A stretch of DNA of 64,000 nt from Naematelia aurantialba (taxonomy: Eukaryota; Basidiomycota; Tremellomycetes; Tremellales; Naemateliaceae): the NCBI GenBank assembly GCA_021527695.1, contig JAKFAO010000006.1, positions 1,550,001 to 1,614,000 of the forward strand, written 5' to 3'. The position numbers and the translations under genes are program-made. Each line of letters begins with the position of its first letter. Position 1 is the stretch's first letter. Below the pieces are notes generated by a model that worked only from the letters and a program-made list of their open reading frames with translations, was not told where the DNA came from and searched no databases. Positions 11,012 through 22,407 of this stretch are shown here, piece by piece.

Positions 11012-13312
11012 TCAGGACGTCCTCGACAGCAAGCCGCGATGGACGACCTGGTCCCAGTTTTCCTGCCAATTGCACCACTCGTCAACCTCGTGCGTCGAGC
11101 CCAGCCGTCTAGGCGGGGAGGCAGAGGCAGGCTGACGTTGGAAGTACGCTTGCAGGGCGATGAGTTTCTCAGCTTGGGGAAAGTTGGCCAGGGTGTCCTG
11201 TGCTGTCAGTTTGTCCAGTGGCTTTGGCGTTTGGTCTGCATTGGAGGGGGACAAGTGAGCAAGGGAGAACAGAGTGCCAGGGGATGAGGTGAGGCGACGA
11301 GAGCTGGTTTGGAGACGAGGTGAGAGAGAGCGGGTAGGAAGGGGTGAGGTGATCAAGGCAGGTGAGAGAAGGTGAACAACGTGTGAGGATGAAAGTGGTG
11401 GTACAAATGGCGGAGAGGGAAAGGGCGATAGCGAGGAAACTTAAGGCGAGGACGACGACAGTGAGTGAGACTACTGTAGATCCGGGAGCAGACGTGGCGT
11501 AGACGCGAGGACATGAGGTATACGAGCGAACAACTCACCACCAACTGGTCCCCCAGCTCCACGGCCGACTCAAACACCCGCCCATTCTGCCCGTCCTTGA
11601 CCAGCTCGTCGATCGCCAGGAAACCCCTCGCCAGCACCGGCACGCCGCACCCGAACATGTCCACGACTTTCATGGGCAGGTCCCGGCCGGACGAGGAGCT
11701 GTGCAGGCTTACGCCGAGGTCGGCGGAGCCAAGGAGCGTGGGGTAGTCTTTTGCCGATACGAATAGGCACCGCACGATGATGTCTGTCCACCTCGCGTTG
11801 CCACTGCCTCGCTCGCGTCGACTCGGGCCCTCTTCCCGAGCCTCACGACCGTCCTTGCCCCTGTCCTCACCCTCTTCCCGATCCTCACGGCCATCCTTGC
11901 CCTTGTCCTCGCCCCCCAGAGTGCCCGCCTCACCCTCACCCAGAGGCGCAGTCTCGCCGGGAGTCTCCGCAGTCTCCGCCTTCGCCTCCGCCTCCGCTTC
12001 CCCGACCGTGTACTCGCGCTCCCGAACGGCGCGCTCAAACGGGGCCCGCAGCGCCCCTTTCCCAGTAATCAGCACGATCAGCCGCGGCAGTCGTCCGGGA
12101 CGTAAATCAAATGCCGCCTGGTACATATCCAGCGCAGTGAGGAGGAGCGAAAAGTCCTCGTCTGCAGTCCAGGATGTCGACGAGACGAGCAGGGCGGGTC
12201 GCAGCGGCGCGTGGGTCGGGAAGCCGGGCGGGTGCGGCGGGACGTAGGTGAGTGGTGTCGAGGCTTCTTCCGGCCGGCAGAAGGAGGGAGGTATTGGCGG
12301 TTGCAGGTCCCGCAGGAGGCGGTGTAATAGCTATGACAGTCAGCGTCGACTTGATCTTGAGCTTGTCAAAGCTCAACGAGCTAGCACGCGTCCTGGACCC
12401 GCCTCCCGTCTCTCGGCGGCAACGCCACCCCTGAGAAATTATGATGTGTCGCGGGCTTGGGGAAGGGAGGAAAGGGGGAACAGAAGGATGAGGGAGGAAA
12501 GTCGACGCACGTCGTGCATGAGGATAGGCTCGGTGCGACGGAAATGCGGCGGAGGTCGATCATGCAGCACAACCTTGTGTCCTCTGACTCGTCAGCGCTC
12601 CTTCGTGTTTCACCCCCAGTGCACGTTGCAAGGTCTGCGACGGCTCCACTCACTCGAGAGCGAAATCTTTCACGAGAAACTCCTCCATCGCCTTGGTGAC
12701 GAACAAGTGCGCCCATGCCTTCTGCCCAAAGTGGCCCTCGAACCACTTGGCCACTCTGACCAAAGGAGACTGTTCGCCCGTGCGCATCGCCAGAATCGAG
12801 TACCCCGTATTGTGCCAGTCGATGATGAGTTTTGCCCCCGTCAGATAGGAGATGAACTGCGCGAGGGCCAGGGTTGGGATCGTCGGCGGGTTCTGCACGA
12901 GCAGCAGCTCGCACCGGATGGGAAGCCGCACGAGGGTGATGTACAGCACCGATGACACCTGATACAGAATGCGTATGGGGGCGCGGAGGATCCATGGCAG
13001 GCGAAGAAGCGGCCACGGCGGGTTGACGAGGTACCGCAGATGCACATGCGGTAGCTCAAGCAGAGGCGGGATCGGCGCCGTATCGCCGTAGCCTACGACA
13101 ATAGCCTCCCAGCCGTGCCGCGCAAACGACTCGGCGTGGTACATCATGCGTGGAGACCGACCGACATCGCCAAGAACGAGGATGATGGCCGTCCGGTGCC
13201 GTGCAGGCTTGGTCGTGATGTGGTGATACAGCACAACCAGCACAAATGGGACTGCGACCAGGATCAACGAGAGGAAGAGCAGAGCCGACTTGATCAGCGC
13301 AGCAGTCGACAT
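11012..13312 (-). CDS. ALG1: Chitobiosyldiphosphodolichol beta-mannosyltransferase
   Basis: Exons in order 13312-12654, 12583-12511, 12330-11539 and 11197-11012 give 569 residues. The enzyme adds the first beta-1,4-mannose to GlcNAc2-PP-dolichol on the cytosolic face of the ER. An N-terminal membrane anchor (residues 5-28) precedes ILVLGDVGRSPRMMYHA, the hallmark start of ALG1. GYSILAM, VLHDRPPPHF, LLVSSTSWTADEDFSLLL and DLPMKVVDMFGCGVPVLA are further family signatures, the last being the GT-B donor-sugar motif. A highly charged Glu/Gly/Arg insertion of about 60 residues (roughly 350-412) is unusual. Introns of 180 and 341 nt are longer than most in the window; the last acceptor (11198) was chosen by frame and a CTGAC branch point. 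It is divergent from RPC82. Confidence 0.9.
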
Positions 13313-13503
13313 GATGCCTGCTTGTTGGTGATGCGTTTGGGCCTACGCAAGACGGAACCGGACAGTCGACTCTGGTAAGACACCTGTGCTGTTCATACTC
13401 TCCTCTGCCGCGCTGTCGAACTGCTTCGCCCTTGGAGTTGTTGTTGCAAATGCATAGCAATGTCCCATCGACACCATCTCCAGCAAGCTGAGCATCGTGT
13501 AAG

Positions 13504-13515
13504 TCACGTGATCAC
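13504..13515. promoter_or_regulatory. Overlapping palindromes TCACGTGA / GTGATCAC between ALG1 and RPC82
   Basis: The only 347 bases separating two divergent start codons contain the 8-base palindrome TCACGTGA (13504-13511), a perfect E-box core CACGTG, overlapping the 8-base palindrome GTGATCAC (13508-13515). CACGTG is the known site of fungal bHLH factors such as Cbf1 and Pho4; use here is inferred. Confidence 0.45.
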
Positions 13516-13593
13516 AGGCTGAAACCAAAGATCCGACGGAAGCAAATATTCCAGCTCGTCCCTCTCGCAACAATAATCCTCTTGCTGCCTCAA

Positions 13594-13614
13594 CTCTCTC
13601 TCTCTCTCTCTCTC
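13594..13614. repeat. (CT)n tract upstream of RPC82
   Basis: Uninterrupted CT dinucleotides about 45 bases before the RPC82 start. A similar tract at 49763-49782 lies upstream of the SRPK gene. Pyrimidine tracts are common near fungal transcription starts. Confidence 0.7.
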
Positions 13615-13659
13615 ACATTGTCGAGTCATCAAATCACTCATGAAGACGCGGTAGCATCG

Positions 13660-15688
13660 ATGGAACGCACCAACAACGGCAAAGAGGCCGTGCGGCTGTG
13701 TGAACATATTATCCGCCAGGCTTTTGGCGATGTCATTGCTGTACTTTCTTTGTGTGTTGTGTCATCGCCAGCTGATCAGGGAATAGCGCGTATCCTCGAC
13801 CCTCTTGAACCGCGGTCGATTGTCAGCGTCGGCATTGGCGCGGCTATCAGGCCTACCACCGCGACTGGTGTTGGGATCGCTTGTTGTTCTCATCCAGCAC
13901 CACCTGGTGCTCTCGACGGGGGAGACAGCCAAGGAAGAACAGTACGAGTTCAACGTCGAGGAGTGCCTCTTGCGACTCCGATATGGGCGGATACTGGCCG
14001 TCACCAGAGAACGACTAGGAGAAGCCGTGTGTATACCTTGGCCCAGAGGAACGTTCGTAAACAAGCTGACGTGTGCAGGCGCTCGAGGTGATCAGGCAGT
14101 TGATCATGTTTGGCAAACTGCGTGCACCCGATATCTCGGAAGCGTGTGGAGGGGCACTTGATCAGTCGCGTAAGTCTGGTCCTGTATTTGACACGACCGG
14201 AGATACTGACGCTGTCGATGATTCAGGCGAGCTGCTCATCAACTCGACAACTCTGGATCTCGTTCAAAATCACTATGTCGAGCCGTTCGCGCCAGAGCTC
14301 GGCATACTACGCTCGGAACGGGTGAACCGCTCCTATAAGGTTCGTCTATGGCAACCTCACACTTGTTAAAGACAGCTCACGGCGAACAGGAGAGATTGGT
14401 ACAAAAACAGGTATCTTCCGGAAGCAAACTCCTGAGCGAGACATCGAAGCACAACTGCCGAGCAGAAGCCGAAGAAGAGATAGAGGCTGTAAATGAAGGG
14501 TTGCGGCATACGGATCGGATATTGGTCAGGGCGAGCCGACCACTTAAAAAGAAGAAGAAAGACGAGAAGAAGCGAGCTGGCAAGGAGAAACCGGACGACG
14601 ATGTGGAGCTTGTATCGCTGCGATCTGACGTGTTCTTGCGGATCAATCACGATCGCTTCGGGCTGCTGGTTCGAGATCAAGCAATTGTGCAAGCCGCAAC
14701 GACTCGGTGGAACAGAGGGGCAGGGATCATCATGCGCGAGTTGCTGGAGGAGGCGAGATTGGATGGCGAGGACGTGCCTGTTGCTCGACTACGAGATGTG
14801 TTTGGCCATCAGCACGTTCGCACAGAAGCAGTGGTGAAACGCGTGGAACGGATCCGGAAGTCGGAGCTGAAACGGGGTATCGTCAATGGCGAGTGGGACG
14901 CGATGAGCTCCGGCATCGTGGGCGGCAAGTCGGTCGAAGCCGTAGTGGACAATTATCTGCGAGTCATCGCGGCGGAGGATCTGGCGATCGGATCGGGATC
15001 ACCGTTTCTCGTGAACCAAGGCGGGATGGGCGGGCCGTACCGGCTGCAGCTGGAGATGATCGGCGTGATGCTGCGTGCGAGTCTTTTGTCGGACTTGGTC
15101 AGGCAGAACCTCGGGGACGCCGCTGCCAGGGTACTCGCCGCTGTGCTCAAAGCCAAATACGCCTCGGAAACCATTGTACGTTCCGCGCTACGTTCAGCGC
15201 GCTGCTTTGCAGGCTGGGCATATGAGCTGACCGAGCAGATCCGGGACAATGCTCTAGTATCGCTCAAGCAGCTGCGCACGATCCTGCCTGAACTGCAAAA
15301 GCTCAACCTGATTGAAACGCACGATATCCCGAAAACGGCCGGCGGCAAAGCCGCCCGGCCGCTGGCGGGCGTGCCTATCTCGGCAGGAGAGCACCATTAC
15401 TGGCACCTCGACCTGGCGCGCGCGTACGCCGTACTCCTTGCGGGGCTGTACAAGACGCTGGGCAACTTGATACACCGGCGAGAGACGGAGGTGGCAAAGA
15501 GCCGGCCGGCGCTGCTGCGCGAGGCCAAAGTCCTCAGCATGGGCCATGGGCACGAACAGCTCGGCGAGCGCGACAAGCGCGAGCTCGAGGAGCTCGAGGA
15601 TAAGCGCCGCAAGCTGGACCTCGCCATCGCCAGGACCGAGGGCGTCGTGTTTGTCATGCGGGATCTGCCGGGCTGGCCGCGGGTCTAG
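13660..15688 (+). CDS. RPC82: RNA polymerase III subunit RPC3 (C82)
   Basis: Five exons (13660-13740, 13787-14026, 14079-14169, 14227-14339, 14390-15688) give 607 residues, close to yeast C82. The protein is a winged-helix subunit of the Pol III trimer used in promoter opening in the nucleus. The N-terminus (LCEHIIRQAFGDVIA joined to GRLSASALARLSGLP, then VLGSLVVLIQHHLV) matches the RPC3 N-terminal winged helix. Later blocks include LVQNHYVEPF, IVQAATTRWNRGAG and FAGWAYELTEQIRDNAL. A Lys-rich insertion (PLKKKKKDEKKRAGKEK, near residue 230) is lineage-specific. The start ATG at 13660 lies just after an in-frame stop. All four junction phases agree. Confidence 0.9.
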
Positions 15689-16182
15689 GCGTCTATGGGC
15701 TGGATATGCGTGCCATCCGTCGGTGTATGCTATTATGCATCACGTCGTCTAGCCGTTGGCGCACGGTATACATACAGGGATTCCGACTGATGACCCAGTC
15801 CACTCGAGCAACCGGACGACTTGCCGTCAGAAGACGCCAGAGTGCCCTCACCCGATTTCGTCGGCGGTCACATTAGTTCTCGAGGTGCTATTCTTTATGG
15901 AAGCTGCAGAGACAGGAATGCCAGCGCCACAGCAATTCGAGCACTGCATGACAGATGGTCGTAACTCTTAAGATATCTGCACTCATTCCCTATGGCCTCT
16001 AAGATATCGGCACATTTTTCTCACACCTCTAAGATATCTTCACACATTTCCTAACACCTCTAAGGTATCCACAAAGTTTCCTGGCCTCGACGAGAGCCAC
16101 ACACGATTCCTCACACGACGCTCTCTGCAAGACAAGTATGGCATGAACCTTAGGCGAACTTCATCTTACTCGTCCTGCGCCA
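15689..16182. other. Intergenic, convergent 3' ends, with a 30-bp tandem repeat
   Basis: Lies between the RPC82 stop and the cytochrome b561 stop. No coding signal; the repeat at 15967-16080 is listed separately. Confidence 0.6.
15967..16080. repeat. Four-copy ~30-bp minisatellite with GATATC core
   Basis: The unit ctctaagatatc is followed by a pyrimidine-rich spacer ending in cct; copies begin near 15967, 15998, 16028 and 16060, the last with ggtatc. It lies in the convergent 3' region after RPC82. Confidence 0.75.
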
Positions 16183-17775
16183 TTAGCACCGCCATGACAT
16201 CCACGAACAGCACACCCACCTCGTCCGCAGTTCCAGGCCGAGCCACACCAGGGGCAGCCCGACCCAGAACGCCAGGACGCGCAGCCACGCGAACCCGTCC
16301 CTCCCTAGCGCCCAGGACGACTGTGCGCCCCCCAGATGCGCCGTCAGCAGCGCGAGCGTCACCAGCAGGTATCCCGACAGCCTGGCGCCATCAGCCTCAT
16401 CCGCCATGGGACACACACCGGATGGGACACACGCCAGATGGGACACACGCCGGATGGGACACACGCCGGATGAGACGCGGGTGGGCGGAAAACTCACCGG
16501 TGGTACTTGTATACGTGTTTGGCTTGTGTCGCGCCTCCGAACGCCTTGCCGCCGAACCAGACGCTCGCGCCGCCGACCAACGCTTGCACTACCTGCACAT
16601 GCCGCCCGTCAGCGATGGCCACCAGTCGCCACACGAGTCAAGCAGGGTGGACGGCGGAACGACAGCTGGCTATGGTGGCCAAAAGGAGCGGCAGAGGGCA
16701 GAGGGCAAGAGGCAAAAGGCAAAAGGCAAAAGTGTACGGGAGGAGGGAGGGAGGACGCACCACCCAGGCGACAGTCGCGAGGCCAAACCAACTATGCCAC
16801 GTCGTGAAGTGTGCCGCGCCATGCACGTGCTTGTTCCACCACATTGCAGCGGTGCCGAGCGCCATGGCTGGCAGCGCAAGGCCGAGGAGCACGGTCTGGT
16901 GCGTCTTGAAGCGGGCTTGGCGGATGGTGGCCGATGACGGGTAGGGCTGGAGGGGGGCGATCCCTGGTGGGTGTTAGGTTGAGACTTCTCGAGGGAGCTT
17001 GGTGCAGGGGTGTCGGTGCAGGGGGCTGCTTGGTAGAAGGACAGGTAGACGATGTCATAGCGTGGAAAGAGAGGGAGGGAGGAGGGACGGAGGGAGGGAC
17101 GGAGGGAAGGAAGAAAGGAAGGAAGAAAGGAAGGAAGGAAGAAGGAAGGAAGGAAGGAAGAAGGAAGGAAGGAAGAAGGAAGGAAGGAAGGAAGGAAGGA
17201 AGAAGGAAGGAAGAAGGAAGGAAGAAGGAAGGAAGAAGGAAGGAAGAAGGAAGGAGGGAGGGAGGGAAGGAGGAGGGAAGAAAGGGAGGAAGGAGGAAAG
17301 CGCACCTAGGAGAAACGCAGTGATAGCGAGACTTTGCAACGGGGGATGCAGGGCAAACCAGCCCATGGCCGACAGAGAGCCAGAGAGGACAAAGTACCAT
17401 GTGAGCGGGAGGAAGAGGGTCAGTCCGCCCTGCGGCGTTAGCTCGGACAGCGGGGAGGTGCAGACCCGCCGCCGAATTGGGAACGGCTGGCGGTGCAGCA
17501 GAGCCTGGGGTGGGTATAGATAAGAGAGAGAGTTAGAGAGAGAGAGTTAGAGACAGAGACGGAGAGACAGAGAGGGAGACAAGAGGGAGAGAACTCACAA
17601 GCACGAGCCCCAGCGCCAACCTGTCCCGAGGGGTCGGCGCCATCTCGAGTCCCGGTATCGCCAGCACCCCCGACCCCGATGGCGTCGCGTCTGCCCGTGT
17701 TTCGTCGTCGGTGCGACTCGGCGTCCTGGGGCCAGGTAAGAGCGGGTCGTCCTCTGGCGAGTGGGTTCCAGACAT
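16183..17775 (-). CDS. Cytochrome b561 domain membrane protein (CYB561D-like)
   Basis: Exons in order 17775-17599, 17429-17306, 16963-16761, 16592-16498 and 16381-16183 give 265 residues. Members are six-helix haem-b proteins that move electrons across membranes, usually from ascorbate or to ferric chelates. The first 45 residues are polar and cytosolic-looking. Helix 1 forms by splicing RLALGLVL to GGLTLFLPLTWYFV. Candidate haem-ligand histidines are in ALHPPLQS, FKTHQTVLLG, NKHVHGAAHF, TTWHSWFG and KYHRLSGYLL, in the order of the family. The exon 2 acceptor was placed after the branch-like CTAAC. Three of four introns carry simple or tandem repeats. A longer reading of exon 2 is possible but would add a polar stretch inside helix 1. 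Confidence 0.85.
16406..16475. repeat. 16-bp tandem repeat inside cytochrome b561 intron 4
   Basis: About four copies of gatgggacacacgccg lie within the intron 16382-16497. Confidence 0.85.
17063..17298. repeat. Long (GGAA)n/(GAAGG)n purine tract filling cytochrome b561 intron 2
   Basis: More than 230 bases almost purely of A and G on the plus strand, so pyrimidine (CCTT-type) on the coding strand. It makes up most of the 342-nt intron 17305-16964. Every translated frame here is low complexity and is not coding. Confidence 0.9.
17523..17582. repeat. GA-rich tract in cytochrome b561 intron 1
   Basis: Repeating agagagag/gttagaga units within the 169-nt intron 17598-17430; pyrimidine-rich on the transcribed strand. 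Confidence 0.7.
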
Positions 17776-18396
17776 CGGTGTGAGTGGGGCACGTCACTGT
17801 CTACTAGGCAAGAGGCTCGAGGTGCAGGTCAACTGAGAGCGGGGCGAGGTTGCAGGTCTTAGTCGAGAGAGGCTCGAGGTCGCAGGTCCTAGCTGAGAGA
17901 GAGTCGAGGTCGCAGGTCCGAGTCGAGAGCGGGATCGGTATGCAGAGAGTGCAGAGAGGATAGAATACGAGGCGAGGTGAGCTACGAGCGGTGCCGCAAC
18001 GCCAACTTGAGACCCACGTCGACGCCAACGCTCGCTGACGCCTGGCGATGATGCGATTTGCTGCGCGCTCGCTCGCGCATCGTGTGGTCGTCCAATCGCC
18101 AATCGGCCATTTCCGGGCCTTTGGATATCTGATATCGGCAAACCATACTAGTACATACTGTACATAGCTCACTCTACCACTTAGGTTCAGCATCGCATCT
18201 CCCTGTCTAGTAGTCAACTGCATACCCGGCAGCGCTGCGTCGACAGCAATGTATGCCTTAACCTCATACTCAGACCAGTGGAGCATGCGTACGAGTATTT
18301 ATTCTTAAAGAAAGCACTTTGCAGCTCTATGCATTCATTTCTTGCTCTTTGCTATTTTGTTTCTCCATTCACGCGCCGACTCCACACGACCGCCCG
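17776..18396. other. Intergenic between two minus-strand genes, with ~38-bp repeats
   Basis: Contains the promoter of cytochrome b561 and the 3' end of the amidohydrolase. A degenerate tandem repeat lies at 17815-17940 (cgaggt, caggtc and gtcgagag blocks, three to four copies). No coding signal. Confidence 0.55.
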
Positions 18397-21300
18397 CTAC
18401 AGCAGGTCGGCGTGGTCCGCGCCATGGGCCCTCACAGCCCGCACCCGCCCCTCAAAGCCAAACAGGTCGCCCTCCCATGCCACCCAGCTCTTGTCCTCCG
18501 TCACCTCGGCGCCGTCCGCGAGGCCAAGCAAGACCTCGAGGTTCTTGCCGACCAAACTGAGGGCGTCAGACTTGGAGAATACAGATGACGGGCTGTTGGC
18601 GTACGTCCATGCTGCTTCGAGCCGGGTGTTGCGTGCTTCCCATTCTTCTTTGATGCCCAGTCCTACCAGCTGTGTCGAGTCAGCGTAGTCCACACTAGAC
18701 AACCAACAGGGCACTGGAAGGGACGGCAGCGGACATGCAGAGGACGACACGGCAGGAAACAAGAAATGAGCAAGGAAGAGGGATCCGCCAGACAGTGAAC
18801 GTGAACCTAGACGCACCACACCAGCATCAGCTAGATGAGAAGCCAGAGTATGGTTCGACAGCGGCGGGCCAGGGAGGATGCGCCTGCTGTCCCAGTCGGA
18901 AGGGAACGACCTCGGCCTAGTCACCACCACCCCGATATCCTCTTGCGCCAACTCGTCGGCAAGCTAGGCAGGTCAGCTGGTTTCATCCTTGGAAGCGGAA
19001 GCGCAAGAAGAACGGAATGAGGAGGAATCGGAGCGGAAGGGGAATCAGAAAGAAGGGGAATCGGGACGGAAGGGAACGGGAACGAAGGGGGAGCAAAACG
19101 ACGTACCAGCCAACTTTCAGCGGCTCCCAAGAGCGTCAATTTCATCTTTGGCGCCACCTCCTTCTTCAGCCGTACTAGCGCAGCAATGATATCCGCCTTG
19201 TCGACAGCGACAACCAGGCGCAGGTCACCCGCAGCGACCTGTTTGAACGCCTCGGTGACTTGGGTGGTCCCGTCCACTTCGCCCTGGAGGAGGCGCCGCA
19301 GGATGGCGAATTTCGTCGAAGTGGATACTTTGGAATTGTCGAGACCGAGGTGCAAGGCGGCCGCAGGGTTCAGAATTGCCCCATCTGCCAGTGGGTGTGG
19401 GGCAGAAGTCGAGAATGCAAATGACAGTCCTGAGAAGAGAGAGCCAGATGCTCCGCCCGATACGACGGGGAATGCAACGCCCGTGGTCACCCCCGCTCGA
19501 TATGCGAGTCTGAATCCGATCAGCACAATTGCTCAGTCGTCATTTACGATCTCTGGGCTCTTGCTCACAGTTCGTCTTTACCGCCAAACTGGGCACCATC
19601 GACGGCGCGCACGAGCACACCGTCAATCAGCTCCCCGCCGCCGCTGACCGGGTCGTAAGCGCTCTGAGACATCAGCATTGCCCTCGTATACCTTTCAAGG
19701 ACAGTATACGCACCCCGTCATGGGTCGTTTTCTCCTGCCGGATCTCTATCAATCCGATATAACTCCCGACAGTGATCAGGCCGTGTGTCAGAGCTCCGCC
19801 CTTGAGGTCGACGAGCTCGTAATCGTCTTTCCACGACACGACACACTCGCCCACACAAGATACCTTGCCATCTGTGACGACCACGCGATCGCCCTTGTTG
19901 AGCGCCTCGACTTGCATGCTCGGAAGGTAGATTGCAGCGACGCCCTGGAAGATTACGTTTGAAGCCTTCTTCTTCGGGGTCAGATCGGGATCGCCCCTCG
20001 CTGCCACCGCTTCGGCCGCTTCCTTGTCCCATTTGCCTGCGGGGGAGACCTCTTGTGCCTCAGCCGGCTTGGAAACGACGGTGGGCTTGATGATCTGAGG
20101 GATACCGTCGATGTACGTCTGCTTCGGCGTGGCGCCGAGTGTAAGCGGGAAGCTATCCCAGACGACAATGTCGGCGTCGTAGCCCTCGCGCACGTAGCCG
20201 AGACGGTGGTCCATCCCCATCGCCTTGGCAGAGTGCGTCGTGACTGAGCCGAGGGCTTGGGAGAAATTCAGGCCGTAGTGGTGAGCCTGAGCAGCCTCGA
20301 AGATCAGGTATCGCGAGTCGAGCACCGGATGATCCGACTTCATGATCACGTTGAAGCCGTGGTCAGCGAGGATCTGGGGCGCAAACTCGGACCCGCGGTA
20401 CGCTTCGCGCTTGTACCTAGCGTTGGTTGCAAAGACGGCGACGGCCGGCGGCTCCGGGCCATAAGCCTGCTTGAGCAGGTCGGGCACGAGGTAGGTCTCG
20501 TGGGCGTGGTGGAAGGCTGCAATGGGGAATTTGAACTCGTTTGAAATACGGACCATCGAGTTGAGGTCGGTCGTCTCGTAACAGTGGATATTGACCTTGA
20601 CGTTTCCGCGGATGGCGTCGGCCAGGACCTCCCACTCGAGATTATAAGGGAACGGCTCTGTCTGCTTCTCTGGGTCCTCGCACCACCTGTCTTGCGCGAG
20701 TTTGAGCTTCCTGCCTTCCTCGTAGGCGCGCCTGAAGTCGTAGGCAGAGTCCATACGGGTATTGCCAAACACGCGAGACGGGTTCTCCCCACACGCATGC
20801 TTGATGTGTCGCCACGATTCAGTGCGTTCCCAGCTCCCATCCCCTTCGGGATCAATGACGAACGGCGGGTCGACCTGCATCGATGAAGGCGTGTTTTCGT
20901 TCGTCCATCGGGGCTTGAAGACGAACGCTTGTCCGCCGATGTTGCCGGCCGATCCGGGGAGGACGAGCATCGTCGTGATTCCGCCTGCGATGGAGAGGTT
21001 GTATGCCTCGCTGTGCGTGTTGACTCCGTCCAGCGAGCGCAGCCATGGCAGCACGGCCGACTTGAGCGAGTTGGTGTCGTCTGCTCCGCGAAGATATGGT
21101 GACGGGTCGTTGCCCATGTGCGAGTGGAGGTCAACGATGCCTGTGCTGTCAGCGACTCTGCGACCTGTACCACAGACGATTGTACCTCTCGGACACGCCA
21201 AGAGAGTTGTGAGGAGACTTACCAGGAGTGACCCAAGCGCCGTCGAGCTCCACCTGCTCGACATGATCGTCCACGTACTGGAGCAATTCGTCCTCGCTGC

Positions 21301-21817
21301 CAATCTTCCGGATCACCCCGCCGTCCAACAACACCCCGACACCGCGGAGCACCTCTTCGCCGTCCTCTTCGCCCGTCCACAACGTGGCGTTCTTGAGCCA
21401 CACCGCCCCGGTTCCTTGCACGAACCGGTCGTTGAACTTGCGTTTCGCGGTGGCGCGCTTTGGCGACGGTGGGCCCCGTGCATTGATGTTGCACTGCTTG
21501 ATCCCGTCGCGCACAAAGCTGGGCAGCGGCGCCGGCTTGGGCGACGGGAAGGGAAAGTCAAGGACGCTGTAGTGCACAAGGAGGAACAGGACGAGGCAGA
21601 GCAAGACAATGTCTGAGAGAATGATCGTCACGAGGCTGCTGCGGCCCCGCGAACGCGACGAGCGGGAGGAGCCGCGGTGGTCCTTGGCAGACGAGGCGTA
21701 GTAGTCCTCGTCCTCGTCCAGCAGCGACTTTTCCAGGTCGGCCGCGTCGGTCTCTGGCAGAGCGATCGGTGCGCTCGAGCGGAAGCTCGGCGCCGTCACG
21801 CGCAGCTGCAGACCCAT
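18397..21817 (-). CDS. Large membrane-anchored amidohydrolase (metal-dependent hydrolase superfamily)
   Basis: Exons in order 21817-21223, 21140-19714, 19663-19569, 19509-19107, 18963-18817 and 18669-18397 give 979 residues. A polar N-terminus with an acidic stretch is followed by one hydrophobic helix (about 62-86, IILSDIVLLCLVLFLLVHY), suggesting a type II membrane protein with the enzyme outside the cytosol. The metal-binding HxH motif (VDLHSHMG, residues 204/206) forms exactly at the exon 1/2 splice. Other family marks are GGITTMLVLPGSAG, VNIHCYETTD, HHAHETY, MKSDHPV and LGYVREGYDADIVVWD, the last the typical composite-domain ending. A second half with ALHLGLDNSK and LEVLLGLADGAEV resembles a further amidohydrolase-like composite region. 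The 50-nt intron 19713-19664 replaces an in-frame stop. The substrate is unknown. Confidence 0.85.
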
Positions 21818-22407
21818 CTCGGCTCTTCACCAGTTGAGAGAAGACGCAAGAGAGAGCAGTGATGAATGTACAAAAGGGAAGAACCAGCCGCACGCGATGC
21901 AGTCTGGTGCGGCGATTCGGACACGGCCGATACCATGCAACTCCCTAAGTTGCGGCTGCTCCGGTGCAGCCAAGCGTTTGGCTTTGCAGCCTCCATTCTG
22001 CACGGCTACAGAGCGTGCACAGTCAGTGTACGACAGAGGATACAGACTAACTGGAGGATACAGGTGATCGAATGGAGGTAAGCGGCCATACCCTGAGGGC
22101 CTCTGGATGCCAGCGTCGCTGCGATTCCTCAGGCGCACCAGTCATCCGTCAAGTCGGCATGTCGTTTTCGCGATCTCTTCTGCAGCTCCGAGCGAGCCAC
22201 CAAGTTGAACATCCTCCACATCCTCCATGCATCACTGTTGCCTCACGTTGTACTAGACTGGCGACAGGGGCCGCTCACTCGTCTCCCTTACAGACCGCAC
22301 AATTAGCATATTACGTAATATTTGTCCAGGACAAACAAGGACCAAGCGCGCCTGATTTTCCATCGACTTGCAACTTGCATCTCCCTCTCCCGTACCCCAA
22401 CTTCACC
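21818..22407. promoter_or_regulatory. Shared divergent upstream region (amidohydrolase / kinesin)
   Basis: Region of 590 bases between opposing start codons. No repeats or coding signal stand out. Confidence 0.5.

Noticed and set aside
16670..17400. Ser/Phe/Leu/Pro-rich and Glu/Gly/Arg/Lys-rich frames over the purine tract
   Set aside because: Products of the simple repeat inside an intron of the cytochrome b561 gene.
19666..19695. Intron starting GTATAC in the amidohydrolase
   Set aside because: It would be 28 nt and break frame; the donor GTGCGT at 19713 gives 50 nt and the right phase.
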